In this document: positions 7,890-14,887 of the stretch, piece by piece
Layout of the letters: every line of letters begins with the position of its first letter
Numbering within the stretch: the stretch's first letter is position 1
Assembly (NCBI GenBank): GCA_020852035.1
Contig: JADZBR010000016.1
Coordinates: forward strand, 1 to 26,047
Reading direction: 5' to 3'
DNA: 26,047 nucleotides
Source: Caulobacteraceae bacterium
GTDB taxonomy: Bacteria > Pseudomonadota > Alphaproteobacteria > Caulobacterales > Caulobacteraceae
Translations under genes and position numbers: made by a program
Notes under the pieces: generated by a model
The model's database searches: none
Seen by the model: the letters and a program-made list of their open reading frames with translations, nothing else
Told to the model about the DNA's origin: nothing

Positions 7890-8824
7890 GCGGCTTCCTT
7901 CCAGACCGGGGCGGCGGTGCGCACGCCGGCGCGAAGCTTGGCCGAACGGGCGCGGGGGTTGGCGGCGGCCTCGGCTTCCGAGGGCGCGCGCACGCCGCCG
8001 AACAGCAACTCGAAGCTGGGCTGGGCCTTGGCGGCCTGCGGCGGCAGGTGGCGCGAGCCGCCCGGCGTGCGGCCGGCGCGTTCGGCGAAGAAGGACTTCA
8101 CGATGCGGTCTTCCAGGGAATGGAAGGTGACTACGGCGAGTCGACCGCCGGCCTTCAGGGCCCGTTCCGCGGCCGATAGTCCCGCCTCCAGTTCGGACAG
8201 CTCCTCGTTCACCGCGATCCGCAGAGCCTGGAAGGTGCGGGTGGCGGGGTGGACCTTGGCGCCGCGGCGCCCGCCCAGCGCCCGCTCCACGGTCTCCGCG
8301 AGATCCAGGGTGCGCTCGAAGGGCTGCTCGGCGCGGCGGCGGGCGATGAAGCTGGCGATGCGGCGCGACTGCCGCTCCTCGCCGTAGAGCCAGATCAGGC
8401 GGGCGAGTTCGGCCGGCTCGGCCTCGTTGACGAGATCGGCGGCGCTCGGTCCCGCGAGGCTCATGCGCATGTCCAGCGGACCGTCGCGCATGAAGGAAAA
8501 ACCCCGCTCGGCCTCGTCCAGCTGCATGGAAGAGACGCCGAGATCGAGCGCCACGCCGTCGACCGCCGCCTCGCCGGCGATCTCGGCCATCTCGGAGAAG
8601 GGCGCGGTGACCAGCCGGAAATCGGGGTCGCCTTCGAAGGCTGCTGCAAAGCGGGTTGCGCTGGGGTCGCGGTCGAAGGCCACGACGCGCGCGCCGGTCT
8701 GGCGGATCGCTCGCGAATAGCCGCCCGCGCCGAAGGTGCCGTCGATGATGAGCTTGCCGGGGGACGGCTGCAGGGCGCCCAGCACTTCGGGCAGGAGGAC
8801 GGAGGTATGGGGCGCTTCGCTCAC
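7886..8824 (-). CDS. rsmH: RsmH (MraW), 16S rRNA m4C1402 methyltransferase
   Basis: RsmH methylates N4 of C1402 in 16S rRNA using S-adenosylmethionine. The 312-residue product carries HTSVLLPEVL at the N-terminus and the SAM-binding DGTFGAGGYSRAI (about 29-41). ALDLGVSSMQLDEAERGFSF and VVTFHSLEDRIVK follow; all are hallmarks of the family. Translation begins at GTG (8824), overlapping the mraZ stop by 4 bases; it ends overlapping the ftsL ATG by 4. The product is not itself a wall enzyme, but the gene is conserved at this position. Confidence 0.96.
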   Translation of the reverse strand: MSEAPHTSVLLPEVLGALQPSPGKLIIDGTFGAGGYSRAIRQTGARVVAFDRDPSATRFAAAFEGDPDFRLVTAPFSEMAEIAGEAAVDGVALDLGVSSMQLDEAERGFSFMRDGPLDMRMSLAGPSAADLVNEAEPAELARLIWLYGEERQSRRIASFIARRRAEQPFERTLDLAETVERALGGRRGAKVHPATRTFQALRIAVNEELSELEAGLSAAERALKAGGRLAVVTFHSLEDRIVKSFFAERAGRTPGGSRHLPPQAAKAQPSFELLFGGVRAPSEAEAAANPRARSAKLRAGVRTAAPVWKEAA

Positions 8825-9288
8825 GCGGCGCCTCCGGCGCGGGCGGCGCGCTGCTGGGCGCGGAGGGCGGCGAGCCCCTCGCGGGCGATGTCGCGTTGGG
8901 CGGCCCTATGGGCGTGGAAGGCCGAGCGCTCCCAGATCTGGAAGCGGTCGCCGAGGCCGACGACGGCGACCCAGTCGGTCAGGCCGAACTGGTCGCAGAG
9001 GCTGTCTGGCAGGGTGATGCGGCCGGCGGTGTCGAAGGAGAGCTGGCGCATGCCGACGAGAACGCTGGTCTCCAGCGCCGAGCGGATCGGATCACCGAAG
9101 TCCAGTTCCTCGATCAGACCCTGGTAGCGATCGAACAGCGCCTTGCCGCCGCCCTCGATGCAGTCCGCTTCGATGGAGGGGAAGCAGAACACCCCGTCGA
9201 ACGGGCCCGAAACCGAGGCGCGGAATTCCTGCGGCACGACGATGCGCCGCTTGGCGTCCAGCTGCTTCTCGAACGTCGAGAGAAACAT
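8821..9288 (-). CDS. mraZ: MraZ, transcriptional regulator of the dcw cluster
   Basis: MraZ is a ring-forming DNA-binding protein that controls its own operon in several bacteria. The 155-residue product has two SpoVT/AbrB-type half-repeats, recognised by DAKRRIVVPQEFR near residue 11 and DTAGRITLPDSLC near residue 90. A basic, alanine-rich C-terminal tail follows (QRDIAREGLAALRAQQRAAR). ATG at 9288 has an AGGGA ribosome-binding site about 5 bases upstream. It is the first gene of the cluster, and its upstream region contains three TGGGN boxes, the known MraZ operator pattern. Confidence 0.95.
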   Translation of the reverse strand: MFLSTFEKQLDAKRRIVVPQEFRASVSGPFDGVFCFPSIEADCIEGGGKALFDRYQGLIEELDFGDPIRSALETSVLVGMRQLSFDTAGRITLPDSLCDQFGLTDWVAVVGLGDRFQIWERSAFHAHRAAQRDIAREGLAALRAQQRAARAGGAA

Positions 9289-9303
9289 TCGTCCCTGCCC
9301 TAT

Positions 9304-9321
9304 CGGCGATCGTCATCGCCG
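9304..9321. promoter_or_regulatory. Small hairpin in the mraZ leader
   Basis: CGGCGAT and ATCGCCG form a 7-bp stem with a 4-base loop, ending about 16 bases before the mraZ start codon. It is short and in GC-rich DNA, so it could be coincidental; if transcribed it would lie just upstream of the ribosome-binding site. Confidence 0.3.
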
Positions 9322-9397
9322 CCCCGAAAGCCTCGGCCGGCGGACCGCCCGATGCGTCGCCGAACCCCGTCCCCCGACAAGCTCAACCGACGATGAT

Positions 9398-9422
9398 TGG
9401 GTTAACATGGGATTGAATGGGA
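9398..9422. promoter_or_regulatory. Triple TGGGN box, probable MraZ operator
   Basis: TGGGT, TGGGA and TGGGA start at 9398, 9408 and 9418, each separated by exactly 5 bases, so all face the same side of the helix. TGGGN repeats with 5-base spacers are the described E. coli MraZ recognition pattern. The boxes read on the plus strand, opposite to mraZ, and lie about 110 bp upstream of its start codon. The site implies autoregulation of the cluster. A CcrM-type GANTC site (GAATC, 9453-9457) lies further upstream. Confidence 0.72.
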
Positions 9423-9503
9423 TACAATGACTCTGAAGCCCGATTTCGACTGGAATCAAAGATGTCGCAGGCAGTTATGGTTAACGGGCGTTAGTTGTTC
9501 ACA

Positions 9504-9518
9504 GAACATACAGCGAAC
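9504..9518 (-). promoter_or_regulatory. Candidate LexA (SOS) box, GTTC-N7-GTTC
   Basis: On the minus strand the sequence reads GTTC-GCTGTAT-GTTC, the direct-repeat form recognised by LexA in Alphaproteobacteria. Another GTTC at 9497 on the plus strand makes GTTC-ACA-GAAC with the adjacent half-site. It lies about 215 bp upstream of mraZ and 70 bp downstream of the rnpB 3' end. Such an 8-base match is expected about once per 26-kb window by chance, so location is the main argument. Confidence 0.35.
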
Positions 9519-9587
9519 TTGTTAAGCATAGATCGCCACTCGCCAGTCTAACGGGCGCGGGACGCCCTGGTTGTATGGGGAGGAACG

Positions 9588-10026
9588 GGACCAGACGGCC
9601 TGTAAGCCGGGTTCTGTCCAGCCCGCGAGCGGGCCTGGGCGATCATTCCTCTGGACCGCCGATCGCTCGGCGGTTCTCGCGACCTACCCGGACCGCTCGG
9701 GCCGGCGGCGGCCCTGTCCCGGACCTGAGTCCCGGACGCACGGTCCCTATTCGGTCTTGCTCCCGGCGGGGCTTGCCATGCCGTCCCTGTCGCCAGGTCC
9801 GCGGTGGGCTCTTACCCCACCCTTTCACCCTTCCCTGCTTCGCTCCCTTGCGGGAGCTTCGCAGGGCCGAAGCCCTGCGTAGCTTTTAGCGGAGCAGGAG
9901 GTTTGCTTTCTGTGGCGCTATCCCTGGGGTCGCCCCCGGCGGGCGTTACCCGCCGCCGTGCCGCTGTGGAGCCCGGACTTTCCTCGACGCCGCAAGCGAC
10001 GCCGCGATCGCCCGGCCGTCTGGTCC
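9588..10026 (-). ncRNA. rnpB: RNase P RNA (bacterial type A)
   Basis: This is the catalytic RNA that matures tRNA 5' ends. The two ends are perfect complements over 13 bases (GGACCAGACGGCC and GGCCGTCTGGTCC), forming helix P1. Reading on the minus strand, the conserved GAGGAAAGTCCGGGCTCCAC lies near the 5' end, the GCCACAGAAAGCAAACC-type segment lies in the middle, and AGAACCCGGCTTACAGGCC is at the 3' end. These conserved blocks in order identify rnpB. The boundaries are set by P1 and could be off by a few bases. No convincing Rho-independent terminator follows. Confidence 0.95.
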
Positions 10027-10057
10027 GCGCGGAACATGGTCCGCAAGGCCCTGCGGG

Positions 10058-10599
10058 TCAATCCGCGAGGCGGGCGTAAATCTGCTGGTCCCAGAACCGC
10101 CCACGCCAGAAGGCGTAATCGCGCAGCGTTCCCTCCAGGAAAAAGGCGTGCCGGAGGAGCAGACGCTCGGAGCGCGCGTTACCGGGGTTCACGAACGCCT
10201 CCAGCCGCCGCAGGCCCAAGGTCTCGAAGCCGTGGCGCAAAAGGGCCGGCAGCACCTCGGCCATGACGCCCCGGCCCCACCAGGCCGGCGACAGGTCGTA
10301 GGCGACCTCGCCGCGAGAGCCACGCTCGCACTCGATATTCTGTAGGCCGCAGGTGCCGATCAGCGCCTCGTCCGCCAGGATCGCCCAGCGGACGCCCGTT
10401 CCCGCGGCCGCGATGTCCTGCGCCCAGGCAATGATCCCCCCCGCGCCGGCCAAATCGATCAGCGGGTCGATGTCCATGTGTTCTGTCACCCGCGGGTCGC
10501 CCAACAGCGCAAGAACCCCTTGGAGTCCGATGGCTGGAGCGGGCGAAGCACGAACGACACCGTCCGTAGCGTCGGCGGGGTCGCATTTGCAGGATGCAT
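10058..10599 (-). pseudogene. GNAT (RimJ/RimL-type) N-acetyltransferase split by one frameshift
   Basis: The N-terminal part begins at ATG 10599 (TGATG overlap with the amidase stop) and reads to SFVLRPLQPSDSKG, a typical GNAT beta1-alpha1 start. It then fails at codon GGG near 10516-10519. The rest, VLALLGDPRVTEHMD through the acetyl-CoA loop region and the QIYARLAD end, is in another frame. Restoring one G in the GGGG run joins both into a 180-residue protein of ordinary GNAT length; the interval is 542 bp, one short of 181 codons. The downstream frame has only a TTG at 10504 and would lack the first strand and helix. It may be a true pseudogene or a base-calling error. The substrate is unknown. 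Confidence 0.75.
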
Positions 10600-11324
10600 C
10601 AGTCGGCGATCTTCAGGAGCGCGATCAGCCGGGCGCGGGTCTCGCCGTCGGCGACGCCGTCCACCCGCTCCTGACGCCAGTGGCGCTGGAAGGCGCGCAC
10701 GACCTCGGCCGTGGCGGCGTCGAATATCCCGGTCGGCGGGCAGAGATAGCCCAGCCGCGTCAGGCCGGCCTGGAAGGCGAAGACGGCCGCGCCCTCGTCC
10801 CCCTCGCCGATCGGCGCGCCCGGCGCGGGCGACGGCTCGACCCAAAGGCCGTGGCCGGCTTCAGCGAGGCGTTTCCAGGGGAAGAGCTCGCCGGGGTCCT
10901 CCTTGCGCGCCGGCGCGACGTCGGAGTGGCCAACGATGTCGCGATCGGCGATCAGCCAGCGTGTGCGAATGTTGGAGACCAGGTCGATCACTGCAGCGAT
11001 CTGCGCCTCCGGGAACGGCCGGTAGCCCCACTCGTGCCCCGGATTGACGATCTCGATGCCCACCGAGGCGGTGTTGACATCGCTCTCGCCGCGCCAGGAC
11101 GAGCGGCCCGCGTGCCACGCGCGACGCTCCTCGTCGACCAGCCGGAAAATCCGGCCGTCCTCTTCCACCATGTAGTGGGAGGAAACCTTGGCCGCCTCGC
11201 TGCGCAACTGCGCCAGCGCCGCCTCGCCGGTCTGCATGCCGGTGTAGTGCAGCACGATCATCCAGGGCGGCTTGGCGCGGGGCTCGAAGTTCGGCGACGG
11301 GGCGTCGATGAAGCTGAGGGTCAT
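10599..11324 (-). CDS. AmpD-like N-acetylmuramoyl-L-alanine amidase with peptidoglycan-binding domain
   Basis: The 241-residue protein has an Amidase_2 domain (about 20-155) that cleaves the MurNAc-L-Ala bond, followed by a peptidoglycan-binding helical domain (about 172-238, ending in VDGVADGETRARLIALL). Predicted zinc ligands are H26 (VLHYTG), H133 and D143 (GHSDVAPARKEDPG), with K141 between, as in AmpD. No signal peptide is visible, which suits a cytoplasmic muropeptide-recycling role, although the extra binding domain resembles periplasmic AmiD. The start ATG overlaps the transporter stop (ATGA), and its stop overlaps the acetyltransferase start, so the three genes form one operon. Confidence 0.88.
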   Translation of the reverse strand: MTLSFIDAPSPNFEPRAKPPWMIVLHYTGMQTGEAALAQLRSEAAKVSSHYMVEEDGRIFRLVDEERRAWHAGRSSWRGESDVNTASVGIEIVNPGHEWGYRPFPEAQIAAVIDLVSNIRTRWLIADRDIVGHSDVAPARKEDPGELFPWKRLAEAGHGLWVEPSPAPGAPIGEGDEGAAVFAFQAGLTRLGYLCPPTGIFDAATAEVVRAFQRHWRQERVDGVADGETRARLIALLKIAD

Positions 11325-12214
11325 TGGGCGCGGTTCCGGATGGCCATCAGCTTGGGCCACACCTGGTTGGGCCGCATGGCGACGATCAGCACGCCGATCA
11401 GCGCCAGGGCGGCGCCGACGCCCATGCGCAGGTCGAAGTGGTCGTGGGTGATGAGGATACCCAGGCCGATGGTGGCCAGCGGCGTCATCAGGGTGAGCGG
11501 CGAAATCAGGTTGGCCTCGTAGCGCTGGATCAGCAGGTAATAGGCGGTGTGGCCGATCACCGACACCACCAGGCCGGAGAAGACCACCGCCGCCCAAAAC
11601 GGCCAACCCGCCTGCAGCGCATGACCCCAGCCGTCGCGCTCCAGACCCGCCGAAAGGGCCAACAGCGGCCAGAACGAGCAGAACCCGACCCAGGCCTGGA
11701 AGCGCAACGGCCGGATTCCTTCCATCTGCTTCATCATCACCGCGCCCAGGGACCCGGCGAAGGTCGCCGCGACGATGAAGAAAAGCCCGCTCGACATGGC
11801 CAGGCCATGCGGGTTCCAGATCACCACCAAAGCGCCGGCGAGGGTCAGGGCGATGCCCAGGCCGCGTCGCCAGCGGATCTTCTCGCCCAGCATCAGCACC
11901 GACGGCAGCGTGGTGATCGGCACGCCCAGTTGCAGCACGATGGCCGCCATCGAGGGCGAGGCGGTCTTGAAGCCGATGAACACCAAGGCGAAGTTGCCGC
12001 CGCCCATCAGCATCGCCACCACCACCATGCGCCAGAGCGGCCGTGGGATGGGCCGCAGCCACCAGAAGGTCGCCAGCATGACCACGGCGAAGCGCGCCGC
12101 GGCGTAGAACATCGGCGGCACGGCCAGGTTGTCGACCACCAGCTTGGAAACGATGTTGTTGCCCGCCCAGAGCAGGCAGACCATCACCAGCAGGAGGAAG
12201 TCGCGCAGCGCCAT
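11321..12214 (-). CDS. EamA-family (DMT superfamily) transporter
   Basis: The 297-residue product has about ten membrane segments made of two homologous halves, the architecture of EamA drug/metabolite exporters. The first half starts with FLLLVMVCLLWAGNNIVSKL; the second contains LVVSVIGHTAYYLLIQRYEA and TPLATIGLGILI, the usual position of the second EamA signature. A short positively charged tail (AIRNRAQ) ends the protein. The substrate cannot be inferred. Its stop overlaps the amidase start by 4 bases, so coexpression is likely; the SDR gene lies 41 bp upstream on the same strand. Confidence 0.87.
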   Translation of the reverse strand: MALRDFLLLVMVCLLWAGNNIVSKLVVDNLAVPPMFYAAARFAVVMLATFWWLRPIPRPLWRMVVVAMLMGGGNFALVFIGFKTASPSMAAIVLQLGVPITTLPSVLMLGEKIRWRRGLGIALTLAGALVVIWNPHGLAMSSGLFFIVAATFAGSLGAVMMKQMEGIRPLRFQAWVGFCSFWPLLALSAGLERDGWGHALQAGWPFWAAVVFSGLVVSVIGHTAYYLLIQRYEANLISPLTLMTPLATIGLGILITHDHFDLRMGVGAALALIGVLIVAMRPNQVWPKLMAIRNRAQ

Positions 12215-12255
12215 CAGTGGCGCTTAGGCCGGTTCATCGGTGCGCCGCAAGCGCG

Positions 12256-13218
12256 TCAGAAGCGCTCGCCGACCATCTCCTCGCTCTTGGCCCACAGGGC
12301 GCTGGCGCGATCCGGGTCGAGGGCGTAGGGGCGAACGCCGCCGCGCGAGGCCGGGTTGTCGTTCAACTCGGCGACATGGCAGTCCTCGCAGTAGCGACCG
12401 CCCACCTCGTCGGCGTCCGCCACGAAACCGGCCCAGACCGAGGTCGCCGCGCCCTGCGGGATGGTCTTCCAGCTGAACGGCTGGCCGCCGCCGGCCTGCT
12501 GGCTGGCGTTGATGGAATCGACCATCTGCTGCTGGACCTCGGGCGTCATGTGGCGGCCGAGCTCGGTCATGATGCCGCCGGGATGCACCGAGGCGGCGCG
12601 CACGCCGCGGGCCCTATGGCGACGGTCGAATTCCACCGCGAACAGGGCGTTGGCGGTCTTCGACCGGCCATAGGCGGTGAACTCCGCGTAGGGCGTGCGC
12701 TCGAAGTTCGGGTCGTCCAGGTCGATATCGGAGAACCTGTGGCCGGCCGAGGACAGGCTGACGAACCGCCCGCCGTCCTTCAGCAGCGGCGCCAACCGGT
12801 TGACCAGCACGAAGTGGCCCAGGTGATTGGTGCCGAACTGAGTTTCAAAGCCGTCGGCGGTCTTGCCTTGCGGACAGGCCATGACCCCGGCGTTGGCGAT
12901 GATCACGTCGAACTCGCGCCCGTCGGCCAGCAGCTTGTCGGCGCAGGCCCGGACGCTGGCCAGGGAGGCGAGGTCCAGTTCGACCAGCTCGATCGACCCG
13001 CCGTTCGCCGCGTCGTCCCGCGCGGCCGCGATGGCCCCCTCGCCCTTCTTCAGATCGCGCACCGCGCCGATCACCTGCGCGCCCTTCGACGCCAGCGCCC
13101 GCGCCGTCTCCACCCCCAGGCCCGCCGAGGCGCCGGTGACCAGCACCCGCCTGCCCGCGAGGTCCACGCCCGCCAGCACCTCGTCAGTGGTGGATTCCGC
13201 TCCGAACACTCCCGCCAT
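12256..13218 (-). CDS. SDR-family NAD(P)-dependent oxidoreductase
   Basis: This 320-residue short-chain dehydrogenase has the classical cofactor motif TGASAGLG (about 33-40). It also has the NAGV motif (IIANAGVMACPQG), the structural NHLGHF segment, and the active-site YGRSK (catalytic Tyr and Lys), with an upstream Ser in FVSLSSAGHRF. The extended length and VHPGGIMTELGRH segment resemble the retinol dehydrogenase/WWOX-like group rather than FabG. It lies 51 bp after the small acyl-CoA dehydrogenase gene on the same strand, so a role in lipid or acyl metabolism is possible but not shown. Confidence 0.9.
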   Translation of the reverse strand: MAGVFGAESTTDEVLAGVDLAGRRVLVTGASAGLGVETARALASKGAQVIGAVRDLKKGEGAIAAARDDAANGGSIELVELDLASLASVRACADKLLADGREFDVIIANAGVMACPQGKTADGFETQFGTNHLGHFVLVNRLAPLLKDGGRFVSLSSAGHRFSDIDLDDPNFERTPYAEFTAYGRSKTANALFAVEFDRRHRARGVRAASVHPGGIMTELGRHMTPEVQQQMVDSINASQQAGGGQPFSWKTIPQGAATSVWAGFVADADEVGGRYCEDCHVAELNDNPASRGGVRPYALDPDRASALWAKSEEMVGERF

Positions 13219-13269
13219 GTCACCCTCCCCTGTCGCGCCAAGCTGCGCCGTTGGGTCGGATATGGGACG

Positions 13270-14418
13270 TCAGGCCGCCGTCTTGAAGCTCAGCCCCTCG
13301 TAGCGCGCCAGGTGGTGGTCGGTGGCGCCGAACTGGCTCTCGATCATCGTCGCGCGCTTGAAGTAGTGGCCGATGGCCATCTCGTCGGTCATGCCCATGC
13401 CGCCGTGCAGCTGGATGGCGTTCTGGCCGACGAACTTGCACGCCTTGCCGATCTGCACCTTGGCGGCCGAGACGGCCTTGGCGCGGGCCGCGGCGTCCTC
13501 GTCCAGGTGGACGTGGGCCATATAGGTCATCGAGATCGACTGCTCGACCTGGATGAACATGTCGACCATGCGGTGCTGCAGGACCTGGAACTGGCTGATC
13601 GGCTGGCCGAACTGCTTGCGCTCCTTGGTGTAGTCGAGCGTGCCCTGGTGCAGCCTGGAAAGCACGCCCAGCGCCTCGCCGCAAAGCGCGGCCGTCGCCT
13701 CGTCCATCACCTGCTCGACCAGCGCCAGCCCCTGCCCTTCCGCGCCGATCAGCGCGCCGGCCGGGACGGACACGTTCTCGAAGGTCACCTCCGAGGCGCG
13801 GCGGCCATCGACCGTCGGATAGTCGCGGTAGCTGACGCCCTTTGTGTTGCGGTCGAGGATGAACACCGAAACGCCTTGAGCCTCCCGCTGGCCGCCGCCG
13901 GTGCGGGCGGTGACGATCAGGTGCGTCGCCCACGGCGCGCCCACGACCACGGCTTTGGCGCCGTTGATCACATAGCCGTCGCCGTCCTTCTTCGCGGTGG
14001 TCTTCAGGTCCGCCCAGTTGTAGCGCCCCTGCGGCTCGGCGTAGGCGAAGGCGCACAGCATCTCGCCGGAGATGATCCGCCCGATCACGCCGTCGGCCCA
14101 ATCCCAGCCCTTGGCGTGCTTGGCGAAGCCGCCGCCGATCACCACCGTTTCCAAATAGGGCTCGACCACCAGGGCTTTGCCCAGCTCTTCCATGATGACC
14201 ATGTTCTCGATCACGCCGCCGCCGAGGCCGCCCTGCGCTTCGGAGAACGCGGCGCCGAGGATGCCGAGCTCCTCGGCGAACGCCTTCCAGACCTCCGGCC
14301 GCCAGCCGGCGTCGGTCTTCAGCGCCGCGCGTCGCTTGTCGAAGTCATAGGTGTCGGCCAGGTAGCTCGCGAGCGTGTCGCGCAGCATCGACTGTTCTTC
14401 GGTGAAGCTGAAGTCCAT
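13270..14418 (-). CDS. Acyl-CoA dehydrogenase, PimD-like small subunit
   Basis: This 382-residue flavoprotein belongs to the acyl-CoA dehydrogenase family. The N-terminal helical domain (MDFSFTEEQSMLRDTLASYL), the beta domain (about 120-230) and the C-terminal FAD-binding helices with QLHGGMGMTDEMAIGHYFKR are all present. The YDFDKRRA and EELGKALVVEPYLETVVIGG segments are characteristic of proteins named pimeloyl-CoA dehydrogenase small subunit. The gene lies downstream of a larger acyl-CoA dehydrogenase gene, so the two probably form a heteromeric enzyme. Its substrate is uncertain (dicarboxylic, branched or steroid side-chain acyl-CoA). A ribosome-binding GGAG lies 8 bases upstream of the ATG, immediately at the edge of the inserted cassette. 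Confidence 0.85.
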   Translation of the reverse strand: MDFSFTEEQSMLRDTLASYLADTYDFDKRRAALKTDAGWRPEVWKAFAEELGILGAAFSEAQGGLGGGVIENMVIMEELGKALVVEPYLETVVIGGGFAKHAKGWDWADGVIGRIISGEMLCAFAYAEPQGRYNWADLKTTAKKDGDGYVINGAKAVVVGAPWATHLIVTARTGGGQREAQGVSVFILDRNTKGVSYRDYPTVDGRRASEVTFENVSVPAGALIGAEGQGLALVEQVMDEATAALCGEALGVLSRLHQGTLDYTKERKQFGQPISQFQVLQHRMVDMFIQVEQSISMTYMAHVHLDEDAAARAKAVSAAKVQIGKACKFVGQNAIQLHGGMGMTDEMAIGHYFKRATMIESQFGATDHHLARYEGLSFKTAA

Positions 14419-14422
14419 CTGT

Positions 14423-14833
14423 CTACTCCAAAAGCCCCTCCCCCTTGAGGGGAGGGGTTGGGGTGGGGGTGTTAGCTGTGTGTTTCAGAACGATCTCGAT
14501 GACCGCCGAGGGGTCATCGACCACCAGGTCGTTGGGCAGGCGCAGCACGCGGTAGCCATGCCGGGTAAGCCACGCATCCCGTTCGATATCTCTCAGAGCA
14601 TTCTCATCATCGGCGTGAACGCCTCCATCCGCTTCGATGACTAACCTTGTCCCGTGTGAAGCAAAGTCAGCCACGTAGGGTCCGAGTGCAACTTGTCTCC
14701 GGAAATGGGCAGGTTTGAGTAGGGGGTGGCGCAGCGTCTTCCAGAGCCGCGCTTCGGCATAGGTCGGCGCACGCCGCATGCGCTTGGCTGCGGACGCCGC
14801 TCGATCGGACTTGAGCAAAGCACCGCGAGTCAC
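14423..14833 (-). CDS. DUF559 endonuclease-like protein carried by an inverted-repeat cassette
   Basis: The protein of about 118-136 residues matches the DUF559 family, a PD-(D/E)XK (Vsr-like) fold. Visible motifs are EARLWKTLRHPLL, FRRQVALGPYVADF (first acidic residue in ADF) and LVIEADGGVHADD (the E-x-D of the fold), followed by DAWLTRHGYRVLRLPNDLV. I chose GTG at 14833; ATG at 14779 would shorten it, and the frame is also open back into the right repeat. The C-terminus (TPTPTPPLKGEGLL) is translated from the left terminal repeat, and the stop codon lies just outside it in host DNA. Function is unknown; related proteins are often flanked by such repeats. Confidence 0.75.
   Translation of the reverse strand: MTRGALLKSDRAASAAKRMRRAPTYAEARLWKTLRHPLLKPAHFRRQVALGPYVADFASHGTRLVIEADGGVHADDENALRDIERDAWLTRHGYRVLRLPNDLVVDDPSAVIEIVLKHTANTPTPTPPLKGEGLLE
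14429..14472 (+). repeat. Left terminal inverted repeat of the DUF559 cassette
   Basis: This 44-bp sequence begins CAAAAGCCCCTCCCCCTTGA and ends GGGTGGGGGTGT. It contains its own stem, CCCCTCCCC-CTTGA-GGGGAGGGG, so each end can fold as a hairpin. It encodes the last residues of the DUF559 protein on the minus strand and supplies the G at which the downstream dehydrogenase ribosome-binding site begins. Confidence 0.92.
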
Positions 14834-14839
14834 AGGCCT

Positions 14840-14883
14840 ACACCCCCACCCCAACCCCTCCCCTCAAGGGGGAGGGGCTTTTG
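14840..14883 (-). repeat. Right terminal inverted repeat of the DUF559 cassette
   Basis: This is the exact reverse complement of 14429-14472 over all 44 bases. It starts 5 bp after the stop codon of the large acyl-CoA dehydrogenase gene in the direction of transcription, so its hairpin could also act on that transcript's 3' end. Confidence 0.92.
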
Positions 14884-14887
14884 AGCG

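Larger units (their letters stand above)
14429..14883. mobile_element. 455-bp DUF559 cassette bounded by 44-bp perfect inverted repeats
   Basis: Two identical 44-bp ends in inverted orientation bracket a single DUF559 gene. The cassette fills the space between the large and small acyl-CoA dehydrogenase genes almost exactly: 4 bp remain on one side and 10 on the other. No transposase and no clear target-site duplication are visible. The perfect identity of the ends and the lone nuclease-like gene suggest a small mobilised or domesticated unit. It could be non-autonomous or homing-like; this is inference. Confidence 0.6.

Noticed and set aside
9552..9568. Rho-independent terminator after rnpB
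   Set aside because: The GGGCG/CGCCC stem is only 5 bp and is not followed by a U-tract.
9571..10079. Several open frames across 9571-10079
   Set aside because: They lie on the strand opposite to, and within, the RNase P RNA gene, whose conserved blocks explain the sequence.
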